The notes under the pieces: model-generated
Database searches by the model: none
The model's input: the letters and a program-made list of their open reading frames with translations, nothing else
Told to the model about the DNA's origin: nothing
Part shown: in pieces, positions 25,633 to 38,600 of the stretch
How the letters are laid out: each line of letters begins with the position of its first letter
Numbering within the stretch: the stretch's first letter is position 1
Made by a program: the position numbers and the translations under genes
DNA from: Malania oleifera
Lineage: Eukaryota > Streptophyta > Magnoliopsida > Santalales > Ximeniaceae
Assembly (NCBI RefSeq): GCF_029873635.1
Contig: NC_080420.1
Span: 121,032,719-121,096,718, forward strand
Length of the DNA stretch: 64,000 bases
Direction: 5' to 3'

Positions 25633-26511
25633 CATGTAAATACAGAACAGTGTATGTGAATACAGATTATATGAAGACAAAGGATGTAAAATGTGATAAT
25701 AGAGTATGTGATAGGAGAATAAAGCATGTGAAAACAGAGATTATGAAGAGTTGAGTTTTACAAAGATAACAATATGCAGAGTAAAGTAACAAAGTATTAA
25801 ATGTATTAAATATAGTAATATTATATGTATTTGAGGCGAAGTAAACTCTCCGCCCGGGGTTTGCTGAGAAAGGCGAGTGCCTTGATAGATATCAGTTGTA
25901 GTCATACAAGGTTGTATAACATATTAAAATAGAGAGGAACTACATGTATGGGCGTGTAATCTCCCCTATTCTCGAAAATTTTCGCTTGTAAATAATTTTG
26001 TGTGTGTGTGTGTGTGTGTGTGTATGCACGCGCGCGTGTGTATGTCTGTGAGTATGGTCTGAGAATGGTTTTATAATTGTGGTTAATTAACAACTGATAA
26101 TATTTTGTATACACTAAACTCATGATAGCCACTCACTGGTATTAATCTATTTCGTCTTATTGAGATGTGTCTCACCTATTATATAATTCATTTATTTCAG
26201 GACCTCTACGTGATCGAGCTTAGCGAGCTTGAGGCTGATTTTGTTGGCATAGCATTTTTGTGAGAGGGTATAGATCTTAATTGGATGTATTTTTTGGCTT
26301 ATGTTTTTAATTTTCTAAGATGTATATATGGATACTAGATGTTGGGAAATTTCTTTATTTTTTTGGAATGTTTATATAGAACTCTGGTATATTATTAAGG
26401 ATATTTATTTATTTTTCCGCTACGTGATTGAGGTTATAGTATCAAATACAGGTGATTAGATCACATCACACACCGGTTCCCACTTGGTGGGTTTGGGGGC
26501 GTGACATGCAC

Positions 26512-27726
26512 AATTGGAGACAACACTTGATCCTAATTCCTATTGAGGTTGTAAGCACTTACAAAAAGGGCTTTTATTTTTATTTTTATTTTATTTATTT
26601 ATTTATTTTCCAAAAGTGATGAGCTGCAAAAGGTAACATTTCTATGCCTATTAGACCTTCCCATTCCTATGTATAGGCTCGTTCTTTAACAATGTAAATT
26701 GTCTTTAGAGAACTTTTTGTTTTTACACTTAAAATTAGTTTGCTTCCACAATTTCTTGCAAGGTGTGAGTCCCATCAATCTCGTAGTCATAGACATAGGC
26801 ACATTGAAAATACACATTCTAGCTTTAAAATTGGGACCATACCTTTTAAATTGAGTATTCATTAAACATAATAACCATCTTAACAAGTATGAAAATTTAA
26901 ATCTCGATGACCTTTTTTAATTATTTATAATAATTTTATTATTTGATTTAATATCAGAGGAATGAATTTAAGAAGCTTGTTCAAATAGATTTTTTGTTTC
27001 AAAAAAATACTCAAATTATTTTAGGAAACCATAATAATAGCAGCAATTATTACAATTCAATCTCTGAAAATGAATTGAAATTCTCTGTGTGTCGAAGTTT
27101 TAATATCTAACCCTGTTCATGTTTAATAAGGTACTATATAAAATTTATATAATATTTGCATTTATACCTCACATTTTATTGTAGTGAAATTTATGCAAAA
27201 TTTATATAGAACTTATTATGCACAACTGTTTCTAATAATCTTTAAGCAATCGAAGTACAAAATTTCATTTATTTAATGCAAAAATTAAGATAAATTATGT
27301 CATATATTTATAAATTTTACCGAGCAACATTTCTCTCCGTGAACTAATTTCTACTTCGATGAAAATTTTGAAAGCTTTAAGAATCAAAATATTATAATTA
27401 AAAATTCAAGAAATAAGAATAACTGAGTGAAATTTTCTACACTTATAAATTATACCTAAAAATATGAATTTTAGAACTTAAATTTAAATTTTTAATAGTT
27501 TGTAAAAAAATTAAATTAAATTAATTTAATTTAATATTTTATATAAATTTAAATTCAATACACATAATCCATACTCCTAAACATTTATTTTTACTTACAA
27601 ATTATTGAAACAAAAAAGATAGAAGTAGGGTTGGGTATGTAATGTTAATATGCCAAAATTCAAGGGCCTCCAAGTTCTACAAATTAACCTACATTAACAC
27701 AATGTACGGACATGAAAAGACAGTGG
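26512..27726. other. Intergenic DNA upstream of the DUF1645 gene
   Basis: Very A/T-rich. Contains T/A-rich low-complexity runs (26560-26620) and no gene. The small minus frame at 26686-26886 has no support. Confidence 0.6.
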
Positions 27727-27733
27727 TATAAAC
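27727..27733 (+). promoter_or_regulatory. Probable TATA box of the DUF1645 gene
   Basis: TATAAAC lies 126 bp before the start codon, followed by a C/T-rich leader (CCTTCTCCC and a T run at 27790-27802) typical of a plant 5' UTR. It is the only such box near the start. Confidence 0.5.
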
Positions 27734-27858
27734 GTAATAAAACACAACATGCAAGGGCAATTCCCTCGCTTCCCTCCCTTCTCCCACATTTTTTTTTTTT
27801 TTAACACTCCCTCACCTCCTTCTTCCCAACCGCGGCTCCCTTCTCTCACTTGCAAACT

Positions 27859-29103
27859 ATGGCGCCGGAAACCGTCCTCTCCACCACCACCAATGGTGAC
27901 TTCTCTGACTCCATACCAGACCGTCAAAACCCCTCCAATGGTGAAACACTCAAAACCCCCGACGCCGACGACTTCCCGGATGACATCGACAGCTCCTGCT
28001 CCACCCCCTACGTCAGCGCCCCCTCCAGCCCCGGCCGCACTACGGTGGGATTCTTCTACAGCGCTCCCGCCAGTCCCATGCACTTCGTACTGTCCAAACT
28101 GCCGCCGTCTCCGGATTCCAATCGCGGCGACGCCGGGTCGCCTGCGTCGCCGTCGACGTCGTTCGAGTTTGAATTCTCGGCAAGATTCGCGCCGGCCGGC
28201 GCCGGAAGTGCCGGCGGGGCGATGTGCTCGGCGGACGAGCTGTTCCTGAACGGCCAGATCCGGCCGATGAAGCTCGCGTCGCATTTGCAGAGGCCGCAGC
28301 TCCTGGCTCCGCTCGTCGACGGCGAAGAAGGGGAAATTATTGGAGACGGATTCGCCGGCGGCGACGGGGGGGAGGTGGGAGTGGAGGCTGTTAGAGGGAG
28401 GGATCTGAGATTGCGGGACAGATCTCTCCGTCGGAGAACCAGATCTCTGTCGCCGCTGAGGAGCTCTCCCCCTTTTCCGTGGCGAAACGACGACGTCGAT
28501 CCGGAGGATCTGAATTTGAAAGAGATGAACCAGGAGAAAATTAACAAGGAAGATGAAGAAGCGATTTCCATGGAGAGTGCGAATGCGAGTACGAGCGCTC
28601 CATCCATGTCTGCTTCATCTTCGAGGTCTTCTTCAGCTGGGAGAAGCTCGAGGAGGTGGGTTTTCCTGAAAGATTTTCTGTACAGAAGCAAAAGCGAAGG
28701 AAGAGGTAGCAACACCACAAAGTTCTGGTCTTCGATGACATTTTCTCCAGCGAAGGAGAAGAAAATAAATGCGACTGCGCAAGCCACTCCACCGGCGCCA
28801 ACCCCGGTGGAAACTCCTGCTGGGGAGAAGCCGGCGAAAGCGAAGAAGAGTGCGGCCAGAGACTCGTCAGCGCAGAAGAAGACGGCAGCCGGAAAATTTG
28901 CCAACGGAGTGGGGAAGCGGCGGGTTCCGCCGTCGCCGCACGAGCTGCACTACACGGCGAACAGAGCGCAGGCGGAGGAGCTGAGGAAGAAGACTTTCTT
29001 GCCATACAAGCAAGGACTACTTGGGTGTTTGGGTTTCAGTTCAAGAAGCTACGGCGCCATGAATGGGTTTGCCAGAGCTCTGAACCCTGTTTCTTCCAGG
29101 TAA
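27859..29103 (+). CDS. DUF1645-family protein, 414 aa, single exon
   Basis: Plant-specific protein of the DUF1645 family. One rice member (SGL) has been linked to grain length and stress tolerance; the biochemical role is unknown. The start is the ATG at 27859, in good context (ACTATGGCG); no earlier in-frame ATG exists. The family signature runs in order: an acidic, serine-rich N-terminus, SSCSTPYVSAPSSP (about residues 45-58), GFFYSAPASPMHF (64-76), FEFEFSARF, SADELFLNGQIRPMKL (about 126-141), then basic and serine-rich stretches (SSSRSSSAGRSSRRW) with WVFLKDFLYRSKSEGR, and a conserved C-terminus KTFLPYKQGLLGCLGFSSRSY. The body is low-complexity and probably largely disordered, with Arg/Lys patches that could serve nuclear entry. 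GC content is far above the flanks and there are no internal stops. Open frames on the other strand and in other frames here are shadows. Confidence 0.93.
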   Translation: MAPETVLSTTTNGDFSDSIPDRQNPSNGETLKTPDADDFPDDIDSSCSTPYVSAPSSPGRTTVGFFYSAPASPMHFVLSKLPPSPDSNRGDAGSPASPSTSFEFEFSARFAPAGAGSAGGAMCSADELFLNGQIRPMKLASHLQRPQLLAPLVDGEEGEIIGDGFAGGDGGEVGVEAVRGRDLRLRDRSLRRRTRSLSPLRSSPPFPWRNDDVDPEDLNLKEMNQEKINKEDEEAISMESANASTSAPSMSASSSRSSSAGRSSRRWVFLKDFLYRSKSEGRGSNTTKFWSSMTFSPAKEKKINATAQATPPAPTPVETPAGEKPAKAKKSAARDSSAQKKTAAGKFANGVGKRRVPPSPHELHYTANRAQAEELRKKTFLPYKQGLLGCLGFSSRSYGAMNGFARALNPVSSR

Positions 29104-32100
29104 AAAATCCATGTCCGCCGGCGAAAGGGATTGTATAGATTTCCTTTTTTAATTATTATTTTGATTTATTTTCTTAATTCTGTTTCTGGGTATTTCGATT
29201 TATCATCTGGGTATTTTTCTTTTTTCTTTATTTGGTGGATCTTCTCTTCATCATCTTCAAAAAAAGTGAAGAGAAGATGTTCCTAGTTCCTACTTCCTAG
29301 CTGGTGCAGCGATGATGATCGTGATGTGTTGGGAAAAATACCTCCTTGCTTTACCCCTGCCTTTCCTTGAAAAACCGGGGCAGCAGTCTGCAAAATCCCT
29401 CCTCTGTACTACCATTTGCTTATATAATTTACTTCATATTTCTCTCTCTCTCTCTGTTAATTTTTTTATTATAAAGTAAATTTGACATCTCAACTCTCAA
29501 ATGCACCAGGAGAGGATTGTGTACCTTACATTTACATTGCTTTCACAGTTGGGCTTCTCTCCTCATGGTCATACCTAAAGTACTCATGGGTATACCTAAA
29601 GTACCCAAATGGGACATAAGAAAATGCTTCTCCTCAACTTAGGGTTAATAGTAATCTCATCATCTTGGCATAGTAGATTGGATGTTATCTACTAATCTTA
29701 ATAGTTAATAGTTAGAGGCATTGAATTTATTTTTATTTTTTTTGGGCTTTGAATGTGACAAATTAGATAAATATGATATGGAATTAGGGGATCGTCGAAA
29801 TCAAAATTTAAGTCTTAAAATTTGAACTTAGAAGCATGATTTGGGGTCTTGAATTTGAATAAATTTTAATATAATTTTATATTACAAATTATCCAAATTC
29901 AATATAATTCTAAATCTAGATCTTTCCAAAACAAGTAAGAATTTTTTTGGATTAAGAATTTTGTTTGGAAAAAGGAAAAGAAAGGAAAATAAGTTTATAT
30001 ATTTATCTATTAAATATTATTAAAAATTAAATTAATTTTAATATAATTAAAAATTAAAAATTAAAATATTGATAATATATAAAATCAAAATCTTGATTTT
30101 ATAGATTTGATATTTTTTTTATAAATGAACCATGTATGGGGTATTTATATGGTGGAAAAGAAAAAAGAAAAGAGAATGAATTGTGTCAACATCCTAAATA
30201 ATGTGACTATTATAGAGTCTGATTATATAAGGTCTGAAAGGTCAGCCTTCTTTTTTGGAACTATGCACCTTGTTCGTCAGTCCTCAAATGACAGCTTGCC
30301 CAATGTAATTATTGTTTGATTAACATGTAAATCTGACTGCCATTCTTCATTAAATTAGAGTCAACTTGCTTCCACAACTTGCTACTTTGTTGAAGGGTAA
30401 TTCTTGTTTGGTTTACAATTAACACTAAATATGATTTTTCCCCCCCTAGTTTACCTTCTATTTTATGTTTCTTCCATTTTGTTTAGTAAGAGTAAACTTC
30501 CAATGTCCTTTTTACTCTTGGAGGAGATGCCATGTTACTTTTTTCCCATTTGAGCTCTATTATTATAAGAGTCGATTTTCAATGTCAACAACTTGCTCGA
30601 TACTTGTTCGATGGATAATTTACAAGTACTCCAAATGTGAATATTTATTTTTTAACCCATTTGAGAGGTAGTCTATCTTCTATTTCGTGTTCCTTCAATT
30701 TTTTTAAAAAGTAAGAATAAACTTTCGATATCGAGAAGCCTCGGTTTTCAATGGTTGGGAGAGATGGGCATAATCTTGTTGGGACATGCATTGAATTGCA
30801 TAATTATGAAACCCTGTGTATGTACTGGACTAGTAGATGAATGAGATGGTCCATGAGGATGGCCCTGTTAGGTGCAGAAGGTCCCATTATCTGATCTCAA
30901 ATTGCATATGCAAAATCATATGTTCTTGTTTGTATCTTCTTGGCCCAACCCTAGCCTGTGAGGCCCCCCAATGCACAAACCTGTCTGTGCCTGAGAAATG
31001 GATGGTTGTGGCTTGTCAAGGAGTTAGGGTTAGGGTTAGGGTTTGGGTTTGGGTTCATCTAATTTGCTTTGCTTTTGTATTTTTGCATCATCAATTTTGG
31101 AAGTTTTGGGTCCATAAAATAATTTGGCAACCCTGTTGCCCTTCTTTCTCTGTTCCCCAAGTGAAGAAAGGGGCTTGGTGGGTTGGTGTGGAGTGTTTGG
31201 CATCGCAGCTTAAATGGGTTTTTGTGTCTCTATATGGATATTGACATGAGGAACTTGATATGAAGACAATGACTTGACATGATATATTTCTAAGTAAATC
31301 TGATTTTGCCCAATTGAGCTTGAGCTATCTCCTTCAGGGTTGATACATATTCCTTTCTTCCATCAAATCAATTTTTATAATCACTTTTTTATTCGCTTAA
31401 AAGAATAAAATCGAAATTTAGCCCTTAGTGTATGCTTTTAATTAGTACAATTAAGGATTTATATTTAATTTTTTATCCTAATTAAAACTAAACGTAGTTG
31501 AATTGGCAATACTATTTATTACTATTATTCGTTACGGGTCTAGAGCTTTAAAAAAAATTCAAAAAAAAAAAAAATTGGTGGAGTGATTACGACTTCAATT
31601 GCATAGTTAGCGTAGAGTAATTCAAAAATAATTTTTTTCTTTTTAAGTAATAATATATTGGCCTCAAATGGGCCAAATAATCCGTTAGACAAAGGGGTCT
31701 TTCATTATTTCCACCTTCCGAGTCGCAATTTTTAAATTATTTTGGATGATTATTTAATTGCACAAAATTAGTGAGTACGAGTCCTTAATTAAATGAATTA
31801 AAATATAGGAACTAAAATAGATTTCAACAAATAATGTAAGAACTAACTTATGTTTCACCTTGCTTAAAAAAGCATTTTAGCATTTTTGGATGTTTAAAAA
31901 GACTATAAAAAAGAAAGAAAATATTAAGGAATTCATTTAGGTTGTTTGATTATAGAAGAAAATAATAAATAAACTAAAATATATAAGAAATTAATGAACA
32001 AAAGAAAGGGCGTTAGAGATATTTTGCGAACATATTGTGCCCACAACACATCTTCATACTTTTTGATAATCTATATACGGGTGTGGAAACGACATCTTAT

Positions 32101-33408
32101 TTCCAAGCGTAAGATTTTGAACTAGTTGACGTTTATAATTAAAGTATTTTTCCCAATAACAATGTTCCAAAAATAAAACTCTTGTTCTTATATTTTAATT
32201 TTTTTGTTGGTTTTTTAAAAGGAAGTCGAGAAATGGTGAAGTTTATAAAGATATAATTAAGCAATAACCTAAAAGGTTAAAGTCATTTTAGGACTAATAA
32301 GTAAAGAAAAACTAAAACATGAAGAACAATAGTATTTTTTATTCCAATAACTAAACCGTAAACACTACGTGCTTAAGGAGAATACAAACAAAAGTATTTA
32401 AATAAGATTACATGATATAGGAGACAATAAATGATATATTATAAATCTCATAAAATCTGAGATGAGATTTGCGTTGTTAACATATATCGTCCTTTTGAAT
32501 CAGTAAGTTATGATTTGTTAGCATATATGATTCTCAGACAATTGATTTTGAATCTTTGACGTTCCTTAATCTTTATTGTTACTAAATTACCTCGGATCTT
32601 CGTCATCAAACCGTCGACGTGGTTTAACCATCAACGGTATTGCTTTCATTGAGTGTGCTGAGCTGTAATGTATTGTTAACAATAAGGTGGAAATATGTCG
32701 ATTGATTTCATATCTCCTAGCAAAGATTAATACAATAATACAATGACTTTTCACTCCATTCCCTCAACAACTTTGTGAGAAAAAGAGAATAAAAATAGAA
32801 ATGGAAAAGAAGAAAAAAATTTCTATGCATTTTCAAATAATTAAAATGGAAAAATGACTTTTTTGTTGTTTCTTTTTTTTCATTTTTTAAATAAAAATAT
32901 CTCCTAAATTCTCGAATCACCGAATGGATATACTTTCATTTCCCATTCTTTTATTTTTACTTGAAATGTTCGATGCATATATTTTTTAGAACTCTATATC
33001 ATTCTGCGAAATAAATAACGATAATGTGCTCGTACTAAATATATTAAAAAATTATTATTATTATTATTATATTTTGAGGCATTAGTTACTATGTATGAAA
33101 AGAATCATGATGCTCATAAGGTGCAGAAATTAGGGTAATGAGTTCTCCAAATGCTTTTGGAGGCCTTTTTCATGTTAGCCTCAAATCATTTACTCATGCT
33201 CCCTCTTGCTTCATTATTGTTTCAACAGTCATATCCATAATCTGATTTCATTGCTCTCGTTTGAGTAACATTTGACTACCCAATAGAAGGCCCTGTTTGG
33301 CAACCTCATATATAATTATATCAGAGAGTCAACTCAACTGTAAACTTCATGATGTCATGGATTTCATGACAGTTGAAAAGACAAATCCATTAATTATTGT
33401 GTTATTAA
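29104..33408. other. Intergenic DNA downstream of the DUF1645 gene
   Basis: AT-rich; the first few hundred bases would include the 3' UTR. Holds A/T-rich repeat-like DNA at 29930-30125, the telomere-like run at 31023, and (ATT)n at about 33052-33071. The frame at 30837-31244 spans the telomere-like repeat and is not credible as a gene. Confidence 0.5.
31023..31055 (+). repeat. Short interstitial telomere-like run
   Basis: Three TTAGGG units are followed by three TTTGGG units. The plant telomere unit is TTTAGGG, so this is a degenerate look-alike rather than a true telomeric patch. Confidence 0.7.
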
Positions 33409-34246
33409 GGGTGTGTTTGGCTAAGTTTTCAAATATAATTTTCTATACTGAAAAATGAAAATACAAAAAAAAAAAAAAAATGAAAAGAAAAGAGTGTAAA
33501 ATCATGTTTGATTGGCAAACAACAACAATGACAGCTAACCTCGAGTCTTTTTAGGTTAAACGTGATCTAGAGCGTTATCCTCTTATCATTGGAGGATTGT
33601 GTATCTTATTCAAGTTATTCTATACCTACTACTTTCCATCATGCCACAAAATGAAATTAGACAACTCAAGCCTCCAATCATGAAGGAATCCTTCTTCTTG
33701 AAGAACCGAACCTCGGTCACCTACTATGGGACTCGAGAGGTGAACTATTGAAGCAGTGCTCCAGTTTGGATATATTGTTTCTTTCTTAACTATCTAAGGT
33801 TTTGATTTGTACATCGTAATTATTATTCATTTTTTGACAAAACATATTTTGAGAATTATATTATACTCCTCTTTTTAAAAGTCTATAAAATATAATGTTG
33901 GTGAATTCATCCAAAATCCACCTTTCTCTTCCTTCGTCGTCTTTCACTCTTGGCCCCATTACTAACTATTAACAGATGTGTATTTTTGAATTGTTAGTTT
34001 AGAGTGATTAGTTTAGTTGTTAGTTTAGTTATGAATTATTGTATATATACCCTTGTGATTTTTTTTGTAAACTTTTTTTTAAAATACAATTCCGGAATAT
34101 ACAGTTTATTTATTTAACACTAACCACCATAACCTAGCACTGTGGCCAAATATAGGAGAATTGCATTTTCATAAAAATGCAATTGAATTCTTATTTTGAC
34201 GTATCAATTTTTGGGCCTGATTTCTTGGTAGCCAAACGGCCCCCAC
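33409..34246. mobile_element. Possible TIR element
   Basis: The left end GGGTGTGTTTGGCTA and the reverse complement of the right end (GTGGGGGCCGTTTGGCTACC) look like inverted termini of the CTGTTTGGC type. The interior is non-coding and has an A run at 33465-33480 and a possibly separate segment from 33520. No matching TSD was seen. Confidence 0.3.
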
Positions 34247-34616
34247 AGAAGCAGATTTTCTGTCAAAATTACATCTTATCCATTGACATGAAGCTGTGGG
34301 TTGGGTGGTAAGGGGTTGTATTTTCCCCGTCTGAATGATGATGGTCCACCTGAATCGAAATGAATGAGCCTACCCAAACATGGCCCAATGACTTATCAGT
34401 GTTTGGGATGGGCTTTCAGGATTTTCCCCTCTGCACACACATTGATAGCAACATTATTGAAAAATTAAAAATTTTTGATTTTGAAGAAAAAAAATTAACA
34501 AGCATGTTGAAAATTATAATAAAGAGAAATTTATATTAAGAATGTTTATAAGAGAAGAAAAAAAATTAGAGACTTTAACAGTAAATTATTATGTAAATAT
34601 TAAAAATTTAGTCAAG

Positions 34617-34832
34617 GTTTCGTTTACGAAATGCATATTCTCCAAAATAAATTAATTTTAGTACATTAGTTACAATTTTTTAGGTAAAGAATAACTATTT
34701 CTAAATTTTATCATGAAAAATTCTGTTTCTTTTTGTTATATATTGAATAAAATAATTAAGAATATATAAGGAATAATTTAATTTTTAAAATTTAAACTGA
34801 ATAACAATTTCATTGAACCAAGCAAGCCAAAA
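34617..34832. repeat. Dispersed non-autonomous repeat (copy 2)
   Basis: Matches the two halves of the repeat at 14045-14990 without the hAT-like insertion. This confirms that the 14208-14818 unit is an insertion. Confidence 0.6.
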
Positions 34833-35182
34833 ATAAGGAAAAATATATACTATGCAATTTACTTTTTCTTCTTGAATGTCAAATACTAAAAATTTTATAA
34901 TAAACTATTGAACAAAATTTTGATTTTAAACATTATATTTCTTTGACTTGTAAAACTCTAATTAATACTTATAAAATTTTATTTTAAATAATATTTTATG
35001 TAGAGAATTTAACATTAATAGATTGCATTATCCAAACATGGCTTAGCCCTAGATCATTCTATCGCATTGCTTGCCCCAGTAATGGCCTCTCTGATGTTCT
35101 GAAAATGGAATTGATAAGAAACTTCTAACCGTTTGGGTCCTCTCTACTTTGAATTAAAAATTAAACCCTGTTTGGACAGACT

Positions 35183-35345
35183 CGTCAATTCCTTGAGTTT
35201 CCTGAACATACCAGGTTATGTAAACCATTTACACACAGCCCAGATCGACACACAGTGCCCCGGTTCGGCACAGTGCCTAGTATCCATTGTTTACGGCTAT
35301 GATTATTGGGTATCTAATCCCATTTGCTTCCCTGGCTTTTCATTC
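35183..35345 (-). pseudogene. rrn16: Decayed plastid-type 16S rRNA fragment (NUPT)
   Basis: The plus strand reads CGTCAATTCCTTGAGTTTC, then after a shortened middle CAGTGCCTAGTATCCATTGT, TTACGGCTATGATTATTGGG and TATCTAATCCCATTTGCT. These are the reverse complement of the conserved 16S rRNA stretch around the 800 and 920 regions (E. coli numbering). CTAGTATCC and AATCCCATT agree with plastid rather than mitochondrial wording. Deletions and substitutions show it is an old nuclear copy with no rRNA function. It lies about 340 bp beyond the stop codon of the PDI gene. Confidence 0.82.
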
Positions 35346-35679
35346 TAAAACATGTCATTGATGAGAGAAGGTGGTGTTTGATCAAATTTCAGTTTCAAAG
35401 ATGCAAACTAAAGAAGATATATCCGTAGCTCTCCATGCCTTGCTTTCTTCTTTGGTTGATACAAGTCAGTAATGAATCTAAGTTCCCCCTATGCAAGAAA
35501 ATTACATTATTACTAAATTGTATGCCAAAACATCCATTCTTCTCTCGTCTACATATTCTGCAGTAATAACTTGAATAAGGATACAAAAATGAGCAGTAGA
35601 ACCCAACTAGAAGCAAACAGCGAAATGATATTCCAAGTAACTCCGAGCAAGAGGAAAAGATCAAGAAACTCTTCCTCGA

Positions 35680-38600
35680 TCAAGCTGCGAAGGTAGATAG
35701 GATGTTCTTCTTGAGGGTGAACTCATCAACTTTTGCAGGGCTGATTGACTGTACCAACAATGGAGAAAGGTTTCATTTTTAAATCAAGTAAAAAAATTAA
35801 GAAAAATTGATGGTCCTCGTAACCCATTAATAACTGATTGTCTGTAAACTAACAGAAGTTCTTCATGGTTCATCAAGTAACATATTAGCATAACATATGA
35901 TTGATGATGGATTGAGATAATAGGAAAAACATTGCGTGATTTTGATGAAGACATTTCGACAAAAAAACGAGATTTACTAAAGCAGGCCCGACAAGGCAAC
36001 AACCATCCAAGTAACATCATGCTTTACTATTTAGTTTTCTTTGCTGCTAGTTCAAGAGAGAGTCCAGGGAGGAATTTGTCAGATAAGAAGCATCAGGATA
36101 TGGTTCATATAGAGTTGTTTTTAACCAACAGCTGAAATTGAGAATCATTCTCTCCAACATTTCAGATAGTTCAAACATCTGAGATGTCTGCCTCAAATAC
36201 TATTTATCCTAATCAGCCTAGATTTAAGATGGAAATGCATGTGAGAAATTTTACCTTTTCAAGCATGCGGTGGAGCCGCTGGATTTCATTCTTAGCATAA
36301 TCGGAACCTTTCTCTAGACAGTTCTTCGCTGATTTCAGATAGATCTTGCCATACCTGAAAACAATCGTAAATAACTTAGTCATAAACAAAATATACAAAG
36401 TTACAATGAAAAAACAGCAGAGCTTCACAAGGTTGTGTTTACACCAAAATTTTATATATGAAGGGAAGCATAGCTTAATTTCACGAGATTTTGTTTCTCC
36501 TGAGGGAAAAAAAATTGACAGTACTGAGAAACTAATTAACTGACATCCACCAACAGTAACCACTTCAACAAAAAGCTCAAAGCAATTGTGATTCAACATA
36601 AATTCAACAAAGATACGGCAAGGAAACTATGGCAGCAACCTGGCAGTTGAACCCGTCAGCTTTGCAACTTCCTCTTCTATCCGGGCAAAAACTGCTTTTT
36701 TCTCCTCATTGCTAGCGCTTATGAACTCCTTTACCAAGTCATCCAAAGTTGTGACAATACCAGCCTAACATTAAAGAAAGAGATAAAAGTATTAACAAAA
36801 GGAAAACATACTATATTGTCAGTTTATAAGTAAATATGGAGTGAGATACTAACCTTTGAGGAGAGTTGTCCTTTTCCATCACGACTAGTGCCACACTTAT
36901 CATTGACGAAAGTTACAAATTCATCCAACTCACGGCCACCATCGTAATCTTGACCAGCTTTGTTACCCTTTGGGAAGAATTTCAATGTAGGAAAGCCACT
37001 TACACCATACCTGTGTAAGCAAGCACATTCAAATTAGGGGCATCCATGTCCACAAAACTGCACCCCCCTCCCTCCCTCCCCCTCGAAAAAAATAATAACA
37101 AGTATATTAAAAAAACAAAGGGAATAAAATAAAAACGATTCATATTTCATTATTTTAAGGGATGACATGCGTCAGAAGAAAGAAAAAATTACAGCATCAA
37201 TGTAACTGTGGGGACTCAGTATTGAATGTGAATTCCAAAATCATATGATGCAACTAATTCTAGAAGAATGCTGAATTTTCATAGGGAAAATCTTTGTCAT
37301 AAAAGACTCACTTTTCAGCTAGATCCTTGAATTTGTCGGCATCAATGTTAGCAATGACAACGCCCTCCTCCAATTTAAATGCTGTGGCAACTTTCTCATA
37401 AACCTAAATAAAAAAGAGGGGAAATAGTCAGAAATGTCCTGTAGTTTGGGCAAACAACAAACATGGACTAACAACACGAAAAACTATGAATGCACTCACA
37501 GGAGCAAGGTGTTTGCAATGGCCACACCTGAAAAATGCAATATTGTATCTTAAGCAATGCATAACAAATAAGATTGCATTCTGTACTCAATTCAACTCAA
37601 TGGAGCATGAAATAATGGTTCAAAAACATATTGCAGAACAATGATTTCACAGAACTTGCCTTAACAGAAAAAATGCAAGGGAAAGTTGAATTCTTACCAT
37701 GGTGCATAGAACTCAACAAGAACATCTTTTGTTTCATCCAAGACAACCTCATCAAAATTTTCTGGTGTTAGTACTTGTACACTGGATGGGATTGTAGCAA
37801 TCTTCACATTGGTCCCTGAATACAGCAATATTGTGAGATAAACAATGCATGGACAATTAAGAATTAACAGAAAATTCAAGGAAGAATGATACATAATCTC
37901 GGTAAATATTGATTCTAACACCCAGCACAGGCAAATTCAAATCCTTTTTTATGATCCTAAATGGCAACGCATCACCAAATAAAAATATAGTCTGTTAAAA
38001 TGGATTGTTCAACAGAAAGTTGACAATTGAGAAAAGGTTTCAACAGAAAGTTGACAATTGAGAAATGGTTTGTTTAACAGAAAAGTCAAGGAAGAATGAT
38101 ATTAAACTATGTTAAAATGGATTCTAATGCCTAGCATATGCATATCTGAATCCTTTTTTATGCTTTCACAATAATTAATTGCCAACGGCAACAAATCACA
38201 ACATAAAAAATATAATCTATGTTAAAATGGATAGTTTAACAGAAAACTAACAATTAAGAAAATGTTTATAAGCTTATTTAACAGAAAATTCAAGGAGAAG
38301 TAGTATGTAATCCATGTCAAAAGGATTCTAATGCCCAGCACGTGCATATTAAATCCTTTTCTTCCACAATAATTAATCGCCAATGGCAACACGTCACCAA
38401 AAAAAATATATAAGCACATAGATACTGATTTTTTATATCATAACAGGTTCAGTTAGATAAACCCAAAAATTGCCTTCAAATTTGACAAAACATATGGATG
38501 GAGAGAGCATTAAAGAGCTGAGAATTTAATATAAGATTTATCTCAGGTAGATATGGCTCCAGTTGCAGTAAATAACATTACAAAACCAATTATTTGTTAA

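Larger units (their letters stand above)
15600..26506 (+). mobile_element. LTR retrotransposon A: gag-only Ty3/gypsy, 10.9 kb with two nested insertions
   Basis: A complete structure with TSD TGCAC at 15595-15599 and 26507-26511. The 5' LTR is 15600-18085, the tRNA-Met-type primer site is 18089-18100, the gag remnant is 18427-21872, the polypurine tract is about 22019-22031, and the 3' LTR is 22032-26506. It is interrupted by a solo LTR in gag (19240-21576) and by an LTR-like unit in the 3' LTR (23505-25632). After the CCHC region the sequence passes almost at once to the polypurine tract, so protease, reverse transcriptase and integrase were already missing. The architecture fits non-autonomous terminal-repeat retrotransposons with a GAG domain, which depend on enzymes from a partner. 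The gag is full of stops, so this copy is dead. Confidence 0.85.
22032..26506 (+). repeat. 3' LTR of element A, interrupted
   Basis: Begins TGTAGTAACCTGGG and ends GGGGGCGTGACA. It aligns with the 5' LTR except for the 2128-bp insertion at 23505-25632 and the lack of the 226-bp duplication. It has an (AT)n run at about 22122-22157 and a (GT)n run at about 26003-26040. Confidence 0.85.

Noticed and set aside
27694-28984. Several long frames on the minus strand and in other plus frames over the DUF1645 gene
   Set aside because: Shadow frames produced by high GC; only the 27859-29103 frame matches a family from end to end.
30837-31244. 135-aa frame
   Set aside because: Spans the telomere-like repeat and has no recognisable domain.
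35133-35348. 71-aa open frame read as a gene
   Set aside because: It lies across the plastid 16S rRNA fragment on the opposite strand; the frame is accidental.
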